The notes beneath the pieces were generated by a model. That model was not told where the DNA came from. It saw only the letters and a program-made list of their open reading frames with translations, and ran no database searches. A DNA stretch of 64,000 nucleotides from Winogradskyella eximia (GTDB lineage: Bacteria > Bacteroidota > Bacteroidia > Flavobacteriales > Flavobacteriaceae), in contig NZ_QRDV01000008.1 in NCBI RefSeq assembly GCF_003386165.1, positions 81,103 through 145,102 on the forward strand. The letters run 5' to 3'. Each line of letters starts with the position of its first letter. Position 1 is the stretch's first letter. The position numbers and the translations under genes were made by a program. Shown one piece after another: positions 24,116 through 33,659 of this stretch.

Positions 24116-24123
24116 TAAATTTG
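24116..24123 (+). promoter_or_regulatory. -7 box (TAAATTTG) of purL
   Basis: TAAATTTG fits TAnnTTTG, 35 bp before the ATG at 24159. Confidence 0.6.
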
Positions 24124-24158
24124 CATTTTACTAAACACAACTCAAACACACCACATAA

Positions 24159-27100
24159 ATGATTCATTTCTTCGGAAACCAAAACAGCAAGGTATTTGCT
24201 GTTCAAGCCACAAAAGAATTATCAACAGAAACCGTTTCAAAACTGACATGGTTATTTGGCGACCAACCAAAAATAGAACAAGCATCTCTCGATGCTTTTT
24301 TTGTTGGACCTAGAGCAGCAATGATTACTCCTTGGAGTACAAATGCTGTTGAAATCACTCAAAACATGGGAATTTCTGATATCCTAAGAATTGAAGAATT
24401 TACTTCAGTTCCTAAAGATTTCAAAGATTACGACCCTATGATTTCTGAAAAATATCAAAGTTTAAATCAAGATATTTTCAAAATTGATATTCAACCTAAA
24501 GCGATTCTAAATATTGAAAACATTTCAGAATACAACCAACAAGAAGGCTTATCACTTAGTGATGAAGAAGTTGACTATTTAGAAAGTGTTTCTAAAAAAA
24601 TAGGTAGACCATTAACCGATTCTGAAGTTTTTGGCTTCTCTCAAGTCAATTCTGAGCACTGTCGTCATAAAATTTTCAATGGAACCTTTGTGATTGATGG
24701 AGAAGAAAAAGAAACGTCGTTATTCAAACTTATAAAAGAAACATCGAAACAACATCCTAACGATATTGTTTCGGCATATAAAGATAACGTCGCTTTTATA
24801 AAAGGACCTGTTGTGGAACAGTTTGCACCAAAGCGTGCTGATGTTCCAGATTATTATACAACTAAAGATTTTGAATCTGTAATTTCACTAAAAGCAGAAA
24901 CACACAATTTCCCAACTACTGTTGAGCCTTTTAATGGTGCTGCTACAGGTTCTGGCGGTGAAATTAGAGATAGACTTGCTGGCGGAAAAGGCTCTTTACC
25001 ATTAGCCGGAACAGCCGTTTACATGACGTCTTACTCACGGTTAAACGACGAACGCCCTTGGGAAAAAGCCTTCCCTGAACGTAAATGGTTGTACCAAACA
25101 CCAATGGATATTTTAATAAAAGCCAGTAATGGTGCCTCCGATTTTGGAAATAAATTTGGGCAACCGCTTATCTGTGGTTCTATTTTAACCTTTGAACACC
25201 AAGATCTAAATGGTAAGATTGGTTACGACAAAGTCATTATGCAAGCTGGTGGAATTGGGTATGGAAAAGCAGATCAAGCTTTAAAAGATACACCTCAAGA
25301 AGGCGACAAAATAGTGATTCTTGGTGGTGATAATTATAGAATCGGAATGGGAGGAGCTGCAGTGTCCTCAGCAGATACAGGAGCTTTGGCTTCAGGTATC
25401 GAATTAAATGCTGTACAACGTTCTAACCCAGAAATGCAAAAACGTGCTGCCAATGCGGTTCGTGGCATGGTAGAAAGCGATGAAAATTTTATTGTGTCTA
25501 TTCACGATCATGGAGCTGGTGGACACCTTAACTGTTTATCTGAACTTGTTGAAGATACAGGAGGAAACATTGATTTAGACAAATTACCTGTTGGAGACCC
25601 AACATTGTCTGCAAAAGAAATTATTGGTAACGAATCTCAAGAACGTATGGGATTAGTGATTGCCGATAAACACTTAGAAACATTACATAAAATAGCCGAT
25701 AGAGAACGTTCTCCAATTTACGATGTTGGTGAAGTTACAGGAAAACACCGCTTTACTTTCGAATCTAAAACTACTGGTGAAAAACCAATGGATTTAGCCT
25801 TAGAAGATATGTTTGGAAGCTCTCCAAAAACCATAATGAACGATATTACGGTTGAAAAAAACTATGGAGGTATTTCTTATGACACCAATAAATTCTACGA
25901 TTATCTAGACCAAGTATTACAACTAGAAGCTGTAGCCTCTAAAGATTGGTTAACAAATAAAGTAGACCGCTGTGTTGGTGGTAAAGTGGCCAAACAACAA
26001 TGTGTTGGTCCTTTACAAATTCCCTTAAATAATGTTGGTGTGATGGCACTCGATTTTAAAGGTAAAGAAGGTATTGCAACCTCTATTGGTCACTCTCCTA
26101 TTTCGGGATTAATTAATCCAGAAGCAGGAAGTCGCAACTCTATCGCAGAAGCGTTAACCAATATTATTTGGGCGCCTTTAAAAGATGGACTTAAGAGTGT
26201 GTCTTTATCCGCAAACTGGATGTGGCCTTGTAAAAATGAAGGTGAAGATGCACGTTTGTATGAAGCGGTAAAAGCGATTTCAGAATTTTCAATTGACTTA
26301 GGCATCAACGTACCAACAGGTAAGGATTCCTTATCCATGAAGCAAAAATATCCTGATGGTGATGTCATTTCTCCAGGTACAGTAATTATTTCTGCGGCCG
26401 GAAACTGTAATGATATTACGAAAGTTGTGGAACCTGTTTTTCAGAAAGGAAAAGGATCTATTTATTATATCAATGTATCACAAGATACGTTTGAATTAGG
26501 TGGAAGTTCATTCGCACAAATCAATAACAAAATTGGAAATACCACTCCAAACATAAAAAGTGCGGCTTACGTTAAAACGGTATTTAATACCATTCAAAAT
26601 TTAATAAAAGACAATCAAATTGTTGCTGGTCATGATGTGGCTTCTGGTGGATTAATAACCACACTTTTAGAAATGTGTTTTGCAGATACTAATTTAGGAG
26701 CTGAATTAGATATTACTAGCCTAAACGAATCGGATTCATTTAAAGTTTTATTTGCTGAAAATGCTGGACTTGTAATTCAATCAGAGGATGATAGCATTGA
26801 AGGTATCCTTTCTGATGCAGCTATCAAATTCCACAAAATAGGTAACGTTACCGAAAGTGATGTTTTAGGTATTATAAACGGTAGTCAAGTCTTTACGATG
26901 ACGGTTTCAAAATTACGAGATACGTGGTTTAAAACCTCTTTCCTACTCGATCAAAAACAAACCGCAAATGGTTTAGCCAAAGACCGATTTGATAATTATA
27001 AACATCAAGCTTTAGACTTTACCTTCCCAAGTCATTTTACAGGAAAATTAAAAGATACGCTTGGCACAACCAACACACGACCAAAAGCCGCTATTCTTAG

Positions 27101-27827
27101 AGAAAAAGGTTCAAATTCTGAACGCGAAATGGCAAATGCGATGTATTTAGCTGGTTTTGATGTGAAGGATGTGCATATGACCGATTTAATTTCGGGCAGA
27201 GAAACTCTTGAAGATATTCAGTTTTTAGGAGCTGTTGGTGGTTTTAGTAATTCTGATGTTTTAGGTTCTGCTAAAGGTTGGGCCGGAGCTATTAAATATA
27301 ACGACAAAGCCAATAAAGTAATCAATGATTTCTTTAAGCGCGAAGACACATTGTCTGTTGGTATTTGTAATGGCTGTCAATTAATGATGGAACTCTATTT
27401 AGTAAATCCAGAACACGAGGTTCACGGAAAAATGACGTATAATGATTCTCATAAGCACGAAAGTGGCTTTACGTCTGTGAAGATTCAAAAGAATAATTCG
27501 GTGATGCTTTCTTCATTGGAAGGTGCGACATTAGGAGTTTGGATTTCTCATGGTGAAGGTAAATTCAAATTGCCTTATACGGAAGACCAATACAATATCG
27601 TAGCCAAATATGGTTATACAGATTATCCTGCTAATCCTAATGGTTCAGATTTTAATACGGCTATGTTAACCGATAAAACCGGAAGACATTTAGTAACCAT
27701 GCCACATATTGAACGTTCTATTTTTCAATGGAACTGGGCCAATTACCCAGCTGGACGAAAAGATGACGTATCACCATGGCTTGAAGCTTTTGTGAATGCT
27801 AGATTGTGGATTGACAAAAACAACTAA
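24159..27827 (+). CDS. purL: Phosphoribosylformylglycinamidine synthase (single-chain PurL)
   Basis: 1222 residues, the large single-polypeptide form that makes FGAM from FGAR, ATP and glutamine in purine synthesis. It has the FGAM-synthase domains with conserved stretches such as GFSQVNSEHCRHKIF, AETHNFPTTVEPFNGAATGSGGEIRD and HDHGAGGHLNC. The C-terminal class I glutamine amidotransferase has nucleophile Cys1070 in GICNGCQLMM and PHIERSIFQWNW near the end with the catalytic-type His/Glu. Intact and full length. Single-gene unit between two strong terminators. Confidence 0.97.
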   Translation: MIHFFGNQNSKVFAVQATKELSTETVSKLTWLFGDQPKIEQASLDAFFVGPRAAMITPWSTNAVEITQNMGISDILRIEEFTSVPKDFKDYDPMISEKYQSLNQDIFKIDIQPKAILNIENISEYNQQEGLSLSDEEVDYLESVSKKIGRPLTDSEVFGFSQVNSEHCRHKIFNGTFVIDGEEKETSLFKLIKETSKQHPNDIVSAYKDNVAFIKGPVVEQFAPKRADVPDYYTTKDFESVISLKAETHNFPTTVEPFNGAATGSGGEIRDRLAGGKGSLPLAGTAVYMTSYSRLNDERPWEKAFPERKWLYQTPMDILIKASNGASDFGNKFGQPLICGSILTFEHQDLNGKIGYDKVIMQAGGIGYGKADQALKDTPQEGDKIVILGGDNYRIGMGGAAVSSADTGALASGIELNAVQRSNPEMQKRAANAVRGMVESDENFIVSIHDHGAGGHLNCLSELVEDTGGNIDLDKLPVGDPTLSAKEIIGNESQERMGLVIADKHLETLHKIADRERSPIYDVGEVTGKHRFTFESKTTGEKPMDLALEDMFGSSPKTIMNDITVEKNYGGISYDTNKFYDYLDQVLQLEAVASKDWLTNKVDRCVGGKVAKQQCVGPLQIPLNNVGVMALDFKGKEGIATSIGHSPISGLINPEAGSRNSIAEALTNIIWAPLKDGLKSVSLSANWMWPCKNEGEDARLYEAVKAISEFSIDLGINVPTGKDSLSMKQKYPDGDVISPGTVIISAAGNCNDITKVVEPVFQKGKGSIYYINVSQDTFELGGSSFAQINNKIGNTTPNIKSAAYVKTVFNTIQNLIKDNQIVAGHDVASGGLITTLLEMCFADTNLGAELDITSLNESDSFKVLFAENAGLVIQSEDDSIEGILSDAAIKFHKIGNVTESDVLGIINGSQVFTMTVSKLRDTWFKTSFLLDQKQTANGLAKDRFDNYKHQALDFTFPSHFTGKLKDTLGTTNTRPKAAILREKGSNSEREMANAMYLAGFDVKDVHMTDLISGRETLEDIQFLGAVGGFSNSDVLGSAKGWAGAIKYNDKANKVINDFFKREDTLSVGICNGCQLMMELYLVNPEHEVHGKMTYNDSHKHESGFTSVKIQKNNSVMLSSLEGATLGVWISHGEGKFKLPYTEDQYNIVAKYGYTDYPANPNGSDFNTAMLTDKTGRHLVTMPHIERSIFQWNWANYPAGRKDDVSPWLEAFVNARLWIDKNN

Positions 27828-27828
27828 A

Positions 27829-27863
27829 AAAAAAGGCTTCTCAAATTGAGAAGCCTTTTTTTT
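27829..27863. terminator. Bidirectional terminator between purL and the alginate lyase
   Basis: GGCTTCTC (27835-27842) pairs with GAGAAGCC (27848-27855), with an A-run before and a T-run after, so it works for both convergent genes. Confidence 0.9.
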
Positions 27864-27881
27864 AAAATCAACTTTTCTGTC

Positions 27882-30518
27882 TTAATTAGAAATTATAATG
27901 CGTTTTGAGATCGTTCTACCATCGTCGCTAGATAGATTTAAAATATATGTACCATTCGTTACCTCTGATATATCAATTTTAAATGTAGAATTTTCAACGT
28001 TTAAATCGGATTCCATTATTAATCTTCCATCTATATTATACAATTTATAAGATTCAATATTAGTTACGTTATGAACTTTTACATTTAAATTACCTTGAAC
28101 AGGATTAGGGTATATAGTTACATTATTTTGTAAATCAGCATCACCTACAGATAATACTTCAGATCCAAAAAACTCAATTTCTCCAACTGCATTCCATACG
28201 CTTACTCTAGAATTACCTGCACTATTGAATCTTCCATAACCTAATAATTTTACATAACGTGCATTATCATCAACTTCGTATAGATTAAAGTCCGTAGTAT
28301 TTGTAGCCGTTAATATTAAATCTCCGGAAACAGGTAATATCATAGAAAAATCTGATTCATCCGTTCCAGTAGTAGAAACTAAAACTTGAAAACCAAATGC
28401 ATCGGATTTATTAGTCGTAGAAAATTGAATTAAATTAAGCGCATAAGTACTACCTAAATCATAAATAATATACTCACCATCTCCTTTGTAATCTCCAGAT
28501 AAAACATCACCATCGTCGGCAGCCCAAACGGAGCTATTATCTTTGTCTAAAGTATTTGTGGCGTAGTTAAATTTATCAACACCGTTGACTTCTTCTTTTG
28601 AAAAAGAATGTACAAAAACGGGATCTTCACCCACAACTCCTGTATTAATAAGATCATACAAATCTGTTAAATCTGCACCTTCTTGGGTTACATTTAACTG
28701 TCTTATAATATCACTACCTCCAGAATCTTGTGTAAAAGTTACTGAACCTGTTCTAGTAGCTGTATCTGTATTTTCAGTTACAGTAATAGACACTGTTGCA
28801 TCACCATTATTAGAAGTTACATCAATTGATATCCAACTATCATTAGACATTGCTGTCCAACTCACATTAGCATAAACAGAAACATCATAACTGTTTGCAT
28901 CAGGAGCAAGTGTTGGTAAACTGCCAATCGTTAAAGATTCAGGTATTTCTATAGTACAATCTCCATCTGTAATATTGCTTCCTAAATTATTTAAAAAACA
29001 AGCGCCAATGCCATAACCTACCATATCATCTGTTGTAGGCTCGTATACTCCCATATCTGCACCTTTACCTGTTGAGCCTGCACCCGAAAAAGTAAATATC
29101 TCTCCATCAGCAGTTGCTGTAATTCCTGTTTCTTCAGAGAAACCTGTATTAGTTTCACCTAAAGCACTTCCTGTATAAACATTTCCTGAATATGCTAAAG
29201 TTGTACCAAGATCAGCATAAGAAGATGCCGTATCTCCTGTAATAACATCTGTTATATTAGCATTTCCTGTAGTAAAGTATATTAAATTATTAGCAACTGT
29301 TCCTGTTGGATCAGTTGATCCTTTATCTGTATTATAAAACAATGGAGCATTTGTATTTATAATTGTATTATTAGAAAGGTTAATATTTTCAACTTTCTGA
29401 TAACCATTTGAATTATTATCTGAAGCACAAGGCACAGCATTATTAGCGCTTCCTCCTAAAAAGGTTATTCCATTGTTCCACTTTGCTTGATCAACAACGG
29501 TAATACAATCTTGAATATAATTATTTGTTATGGTGTGTTCACTGTCAACAATTCTAATGCCTCCCGTACCATCAACATCTTCACCTAAAAAGTAATTGCC
29601 ATCTACTGTAGCGTTAGAACCGTGTCTTAATACTAAAGAACCTCTACATCTTCTAAAAGTGTTATTAATATAGGAGTTGTTTTTACTTTTATTTGTAATG
29701 ATTTCATTTTCACCATCCGCTTCTACAAAGTAGTTGTTACTCACCATAGTACTACTATCCACATTTTGATAAGAACTTGTACCAATTCGTATAGTTTCAC
29801 TATCTCCAGCATTGGTTAACGACGAATCAATTTTATCATAATTATAGAAATAATTATTACTAATTGTATGTCCGACGATATCACAACTAGTATTAATCTC
29901 AGGTTCACCATCTTCAACTGGTGGAAAAGCATTGTAAGCTAATTCTACTAAGATCATATTTCCAGAACTTACTTTATTCATAAACGAACAGTTAATAACG
30001 GTATTGTAAGTTCCGTATAACATAACCCAGTTATGCTTTACACTTGTTCCTGTTTCCATATCATCAGGATCAATTCCTAAACCATCCATAGCACAATTTT
30101 GCATTATACTATAATTAGCATAATCTTCTCCATCTCTAAATTCAATCACTTTACTAGATCCATAACCACCTTGCCAATGAAAACCATCTATAATAACATG
30201 ATCTCCACCTATACTCATATTTAAACCACCTGTAAATTTAACACCTCCTGGAGTTTGAGCTCTAAATGTAATTGGCATAGCCGCAGTACCTGTTGTTGGA
30301 GAAAATTTAATTCTTTCATCTGTAGAATAAACTCCATCTGCTAAGATAACAGTGTCACCAGCAGCAAGTGTATCAAATAAATCTTCGAGAGCGCCTATAT
30401 CATCAAGATCATCCACGGTATATGTGGTTTGCGAATACAAACTAATTGAAGACAACATTAAAATTATAAACGTAAAAAGACATTGGGACTTAAGATTGTA
30501 AAAAGTTTTCATAAGCAT
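27882..30518 (-). CDS. Secreted PL6-family polysaccharide (alginate) lyase with BACON, discoidin-like and T9SS domains
   Basis: 878 residues: signal peptide (to about LYSQ), a right-handed beta-helix PL6 domain (about 30-500), a BACON domain (about 545-625), a discoidin/F5-8C-like domain (about 640-785) and a T9SS sorting domain (IYPNPVQGNLNV). The PL6 catalytic pair is visible as Lys277 in ITNKSKNNSY and Arg298 in VLRHG, 21 residues apart as in characterised PL6 alginate lyases. Likely substrate is alginate; chondroitin/dermatan sulfate is the other option in this family. No SusCD pair or other lyase is nearby, so it is an isolated enzyme. A GntR-like palindrome lies upstream. Confidence 0.88.
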   Translation of the reverse strand: MLMKTFYNLKSQCLFTFIILMLSSISLYSQTTYTVDDLDDIGALEDLFDTLAAGDTVILADGVYSTDERIKFSPTTGTAAMPITFRAQTPGGVKFTGGLNMSIGGDHVIIDGFHWQGGYGSSKVIEFRDGEDYANYSIMQNCAMDGLGIDPDDMETGTSVKHNWVMLYGTYNTVINCSFMNKVSSGNMILVELAYNAFPPVEDGEPEINTSCDIVGHTISNNYFYNYDKIDSSLTNAGDSETIRIGTSSYQNVDSSTMVSNNYFVEADGENEIITNKSKNNSYINNTFRRCRGSLVLRHGSNATVDGNYFLGEDVDGTGGIRIVDSEHTITNNYIQDCITVVDQAKWNNGITFLGGSANNAVPCASDNNSNGYQKVENINLSNNTIINTNAPLFYNTDKGSTDPTGTVANNLIYFTTGNANITDVITGDTASSYADLGTTLAYSGNVYTGSALGETNTGFSEETGITATADGEIFTFSGAGSTGKGADMGVYEPTTDDMVGYGIGACFLNNLGSNITDGDCTIEIPESLTIGSLPTLAPDANSYDVSVYANVSWTAMSNDSWISIDVTSNNGDATVSITVTENTDTATRTGSVTFTQDSGGSDIIRQLNVTQEGADLTDLYDLINTGVVGEDPVFVHSFSKEEVNGVDKFNYATNTLDKDNSSVWAADDGDVLSGDYKGDGEYIIYDLGSTYALNLIQFSTTNKSDAFGFQVLVSTTGTDESDFSMILPVSGDLILTATNTTDFNLYEVDDNARYVKLLGYGRFNSAGNSRVSVWNAVGEIEFFGSEVLSVGDADLQNNVTIYPNPVQGNLNVKVHNVTNIESYKLYNIDGRLIMESDLNVENSTFKIDISEVTNGTYILNLSSDDGRTISKRIIISN

Positions 30519-30560
30519 TAAAGTTATTTAGTTTTTTATTTAGTTGAGCGTACTATTAAA

Positions 30561-30587
30561 ATTGGATTACCAATCTGGTAAACCAAT
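30561..30587. promoter_or_regulatory. Palindromic operator candidate upstream of the PL6 lyase
   Basis: ATTGGATTACC (30561-30571) and GGTAAACCAAT (30577-30587) are inverted repeats with one mismatch and a 5-nt spacer. The TGGTnnnACCA style halves recall GntR/FadR-type operators. It lies 43 bp upstream of the lyase start in the 242-bp divergent gap to the acyl-CoA synthetase, and could serve either gene. Confidence 0.5.
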
Positions 30588-30760
30588 TATATTGACTTAA
30601 AAGTAGAAAAAAAAACCGAATAATTAAATTTTTTTAACCACCTTATTACGAATTTTATAAAAAACAAATACTTTTTTTAATAAGTTACTCCTTTTTAGTT
30701 CCCATATTTGAAAATCCTTTTTATTTTCATAATTTGCAATGTTATAACAGCTTTACATAA

Positions 30761-32533
30761 ATGACACAAGTAACTAGACTTTTTGACTTTCCATACTACC
30801 AATTAGAGCATAAACCAAACGCTAAAGCTTTGGTTACCAAATACGATGGTAAATGGGAAGCCATTTCCACTGAAGAATACATTGATAAATCGAACGCAAT
30901 TAGTAGGGCTTTGTTAAGGCTAGGCATTCAAAAAGACGACAAAATTGCTGTTATTTCTACTACAAATAGAACAGAATGGAATATTATGGATATTGGGATA
31001 CTTCAACTTGGAGCTCAAAATATTCCTATATATCCAACTATTTCTGCAGAAGATTATGAATATGTTTTAAATCATAGTGAATCTATTTATTGTTTTGTAT
31101 CTGATAAAGATGTTTTAGAAAAAGTAAGAAAAGTACAGTCTAACACAAAAATTAAAGAGGTATACTCTTTTAATCATATTGAAGGTTGTAAGCATTATTC
31201 TGAATTATTAGAACTTGGTAAAGACCAAAGTAATCAACCAGAAGTTGAAGCACGAAAAGATGCCGTAAAACCTGAAGATTTAGCAACAATAATTTATACT
31301 TCAGGAACAACAGGAAGACCAAAAGGTGTGATGTTATCGCATTGGAATATTACTAGTAACGCTTTAGACAGTTCTCCTAGAGTACCATTAAAAGAAGGTG
31401 AAACACGCATATTAAGTTTTTTACCTATTTGCCACATTTTTGAACGTCTATTAATTTACGTTTATCAATATGCTGGCACATCTATTTACTTTGCTGAAGG
31501 CATTGATAAAATTGGTGACAATGCCAAAGAGATAAAACCAAATTTAATGAGTGTTGTTCCTCGATTGCTTGAAAAAGTGTTTGATAAAATAATGTTTAAA
31601 GGAGAAGAATTATCTGGTATCAAAAAAGGATTATTCTTTTGGGCAGTGAGATTAGCGGAACGTTGGGAACCTTACGGAGCAAATGGTGGTTGGTACGAAT
31701 TTCAATTAAAAATAGCCAATAAACTTATATTTACTAAGTGGAGAGAAGCGCTTGGAGGAGAATTAGGCACAATGGTTTCTGGTAGTGCTGCTTTGCAACC
31801 AAGATTAGCAAGAATTTTTGGAGCTGCCCAAATGCAAGTTATGGAAGGATATGGTTTAACTGAAACATCACCAGTTGTCGCAGTTGGAATGTATAAAGAT
31901 CACGGATACAAGGTCGCAACAGTTGGTAAGCCTATTGGTAATGTTGAAGTTAAAATTGCAGACGATGGAGAAATCCTAATAAAGGGACCAAACGTAATGT
32001 TAGGCTATTACAAAGACCCAGAAAAAACTGCTAGCGTAATGTCTGGAGATTATTTTCATACCGGAGATAAAGGCATTATAGACGCAGAAGGCTTCTTAAA
32101 AATTACAGGTCGAAAAAAGGAAATGTTTAAAACCTCTGGAGGAAAATATGTCATTCCACCTCTTTTAGAAAACGACATGAAGCAGTCTCTTTTCATAGAA
32201 CAAATTATGGTTATTGGTGAAGGTGAAAAAATGCCTGCAGCTTTAATTCAACCAAATTTTGATTTTATACGAGATTGGATCGATCTAAAAAAACACAATG
32301 TTGGTAAAACAGATGCTGAAATTGCAAATTCAGATATTGTAATTAATCGTATTCAACAAGAAATTGATAAATACAATAAACATTTTGGTAAATGGGAACA
32401 AATTAAACGTTTCGAACTCACACCAGATGTGTGGTCTATTGATGGAGGACACCTTACTCCTACCATGAAGATGAAACGAGCCATCATAAAAAATATTTAC
32501 CAAGATCTTTACGATAAAATCTACCGTTCTTAA
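30761..32533 (+). CDS. Long-chain acyl-CoA synthetase (AMP-forming)
   Basis: 590 residues of the ANL superfamily: P-loop-like motif IIYTSGTTGRPKGVMLSH (about 178-195), core motif GYGLTETSPVV, and YFHTGDKGIIDAEGFLKITGRKKEMFKTSGGKYV near the C-terminus. It activates fatty acids to acyl-CoA with ATP, and its closest type is the FadD/ACSL-like group (FadD15-like). It stands upstream of a beta-oxidation operon and probably feeds it, although it has its own unit. No strong -7 box; ATATTTG and AATTTG stretches near 30710-30740 are only weak candidates. Confidence 0.9.
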   Translation: MTQVTRLFDFPYYQLEHKPNAKALVTKYDGKWEAISTEEYIDKSNAISRALLRLGIQKDDKIAVISTTNRTEWNIMDIGILQLGAQNIPIYPTISAEDYEYVLNHSESIYCFVSDKDVLEKVRKVQSNTKIKEVYSFNHIEGCKHYSELLELGKDQSNQPEVEARKDAVKPEDLATIIYTSGTTGRPKGVMLSHWNITSNALDSSPRVPLKEGETRILSFLPICHIFERLLIYVYQYAGTSIYFAEGIDKIGDNAKEIKPNLMSVVPRLLEKVFDKIMFKGEELSGIKKGLFFWAVRLAERWEPYGANGGWYEFQLKIANKLIFTKWREALGGELGTMVSGSAALQPRLARIFGAAQMQVMEGYGLTETSPVVAVGMYKDHGYKVATVGKPIGNVEVKIADDGEILIKGPNVMLGYYKDPEKTASVMSGDYFHTGDKGIIDAEGFLKITGRKKEMFKTSGGKYVIPPLLENDMKQSLFIEQIMVIGEGEKMPAALIQPNFDFIRDWIDLKKHNVGKTDAEIANSDIVINRIQQEIDKYNKHFGKWEQIKRFELTPDVWSIDGGHLTPTMKMKRAIIKNIYQDLYDKIYRS

Positions 32534-32672
32534 GATTTTGAGGTTATACCTGGTAGTAAAATTATAGGAAATATTAAGATTAATCGAGAATTAAAAACGC
32601 TTAGTCGTTGATATAAAACACTTTACATTAAATTTCATATCTTAGGGTAAATCAACCGCTAAACCCTAAAAT

Positions 32673-33065
32673 ATGAAAACCAAGACATTTATCATTGCAG
32701 GCATTTGTGGAGGCATTACCAATTGGCTACTTAGCTGGTTGAGTTATGGAATTATCCTTGAAGACTACTTCGCACAACCTAACGAAAGTAAACGCGCCTT
32801 TATATATTTAATTTTAGGTTGCTTAGCTCTAGGATTTTTCTTGTCCTATTTTTATAATCGTTGGGCACAAATTTCCACTATGTCTACAGGTGCAAAAGCA
32901 GGAGCCTTTTTTGGTTTATTTTTGGCATTAACTACTGGTTTTACAAAAATGGCAATGGACGCATCTTTGACCACAGAACTATTTACATTAGACATTGCTG
33001 TATCAATTTTCATTACCGCAATTACTGGAGCAGTGGTTGGCTTCATCAACCACAAAGTAAGATAA
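32673..33065 (+). CDS. Four-helix membrane protein, DUF1761-like
   Basis: 130 residues with about four predicted membrane segments (around 6-26, 43-61, 75-92 and 105-124) and little soluble sequence. The layout and GGITNWLLSWLSYGIIL start resemble DUF1761-type small membrane proteins, but this is a loose match. No function can be given. It sits alone between the acyl-CoA synthetase and the MarR operon. Confidence 0.6.
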   Translation: MKTKTFIIAGICGGITNWLLSWLSYGIILEDYFAQPNESKRAFIYLILGCLALGFFLSYFYNRWAQISTMSTGAKAGAFFGLFLALTTGFTKMAMDASLTTELFTLDIAVSIFITAITGAVVGFINHKVR

Positions 33066-33177
33066 TCGCAAAATATCCACCTTAAAAATAGACTTCCTAA
33101 AATTATTATCCATAATTATTGAAGTATCATCAATATAATATTTTCTTAATTTATTATGCACGCATAGTATTTTTTAC

Positions 33178-33185
33178 TATCTTTG
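33178..33185 (+). promoter_or_regulatory. -7 box (TATCTTTG) of the MarR/beta-oxidation operon
   Basis: TATCTTTG fits TAnnTTTG and lies only 17 bp before the ATG at 33203. It argues against the earlier in-frame ATG at 33119, which is upstream of the promoter. Confidence 0.65.
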
Positions 33186-33202
33186 GTAACCAATCACATT
33201 GC

Positions 33203-33658
33203 ATGAAAGATAAAACAATAGATTACATACTCAGAACCACATGGTTAGCAGTGAATAAAATGTATAACGAAGAAGCGTCTCAATTTGGGACAACTATGGC
33301 TACCGGATTTGCATTATTAAGTATAGATCCAGAAAAAGGTACACCTTCAACGTCTTTAGGTCCCAAAATGGGAATGGAAGCCACGAGTCTTTCTAGAACC
33401 TTAAAAACCATGGAAGAAAAAGGATTAATAGAACGAAAACCAAATCCAGAGGATGGTCGAGGAGTTTTAATCTTTTTAACCGAATTTGGAAGAAAAAAAA
33501 GAAACTATTCTAAAGAAAAGGTATTGACTTTTAATGAAACCATTAAAGCAAATGTCTCTGCAGAAGAGTTAGCCAACTTTCAGAAAGTAGCCGAAGTCAT
33601 TAATAATATGATCTCAAATAAACAGATATATAATAAAAAAGAACACATTTTAAAATAA
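33203..33658 (+). CDS. MarR-family transcriptional regulator
   Basis: 151 residues starting MKDKTIDYILRTTWLAVNKMYNE, with a winged helix: GPKMGMEATSLSRTLKTMEEKGLIERKPNPEDGRGVLIFLTEFGR contains the recognition helix and the DxR wing. An ATG at 33119 in the same frame would add a hydrophobic N-terminus unlike MarR proteins and lies before the promoter. The stop is 1 bp before fadJ, so it leads the beta-oxidation operon and probably controls it, perhaps in response to an acyl-CoA. That ligand is a guess. Confidence 0.88.
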   Translation: MKDKTIDYILRTTWLAVNKMYNEEASQFGTTMATGFALLSIDPEKGTPSTSLGPKMGMEATSLSRTLKTMEEKGLIERKPNPEDGRGVLIFLTEFGRKKRNYSKEKVLTFNETIKANVSAEELANFQKVAEVINNMISNKQIYNKKEHILK

Positions 33659-33659
33659 T

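Noticed and set aside
33119-33202. 28-residue N-terminal extension of the MarR regulator
   Set aside because: It lies upstream of the TATCTTTG -7 box and is hydrophobic and unlike MarR proteins.
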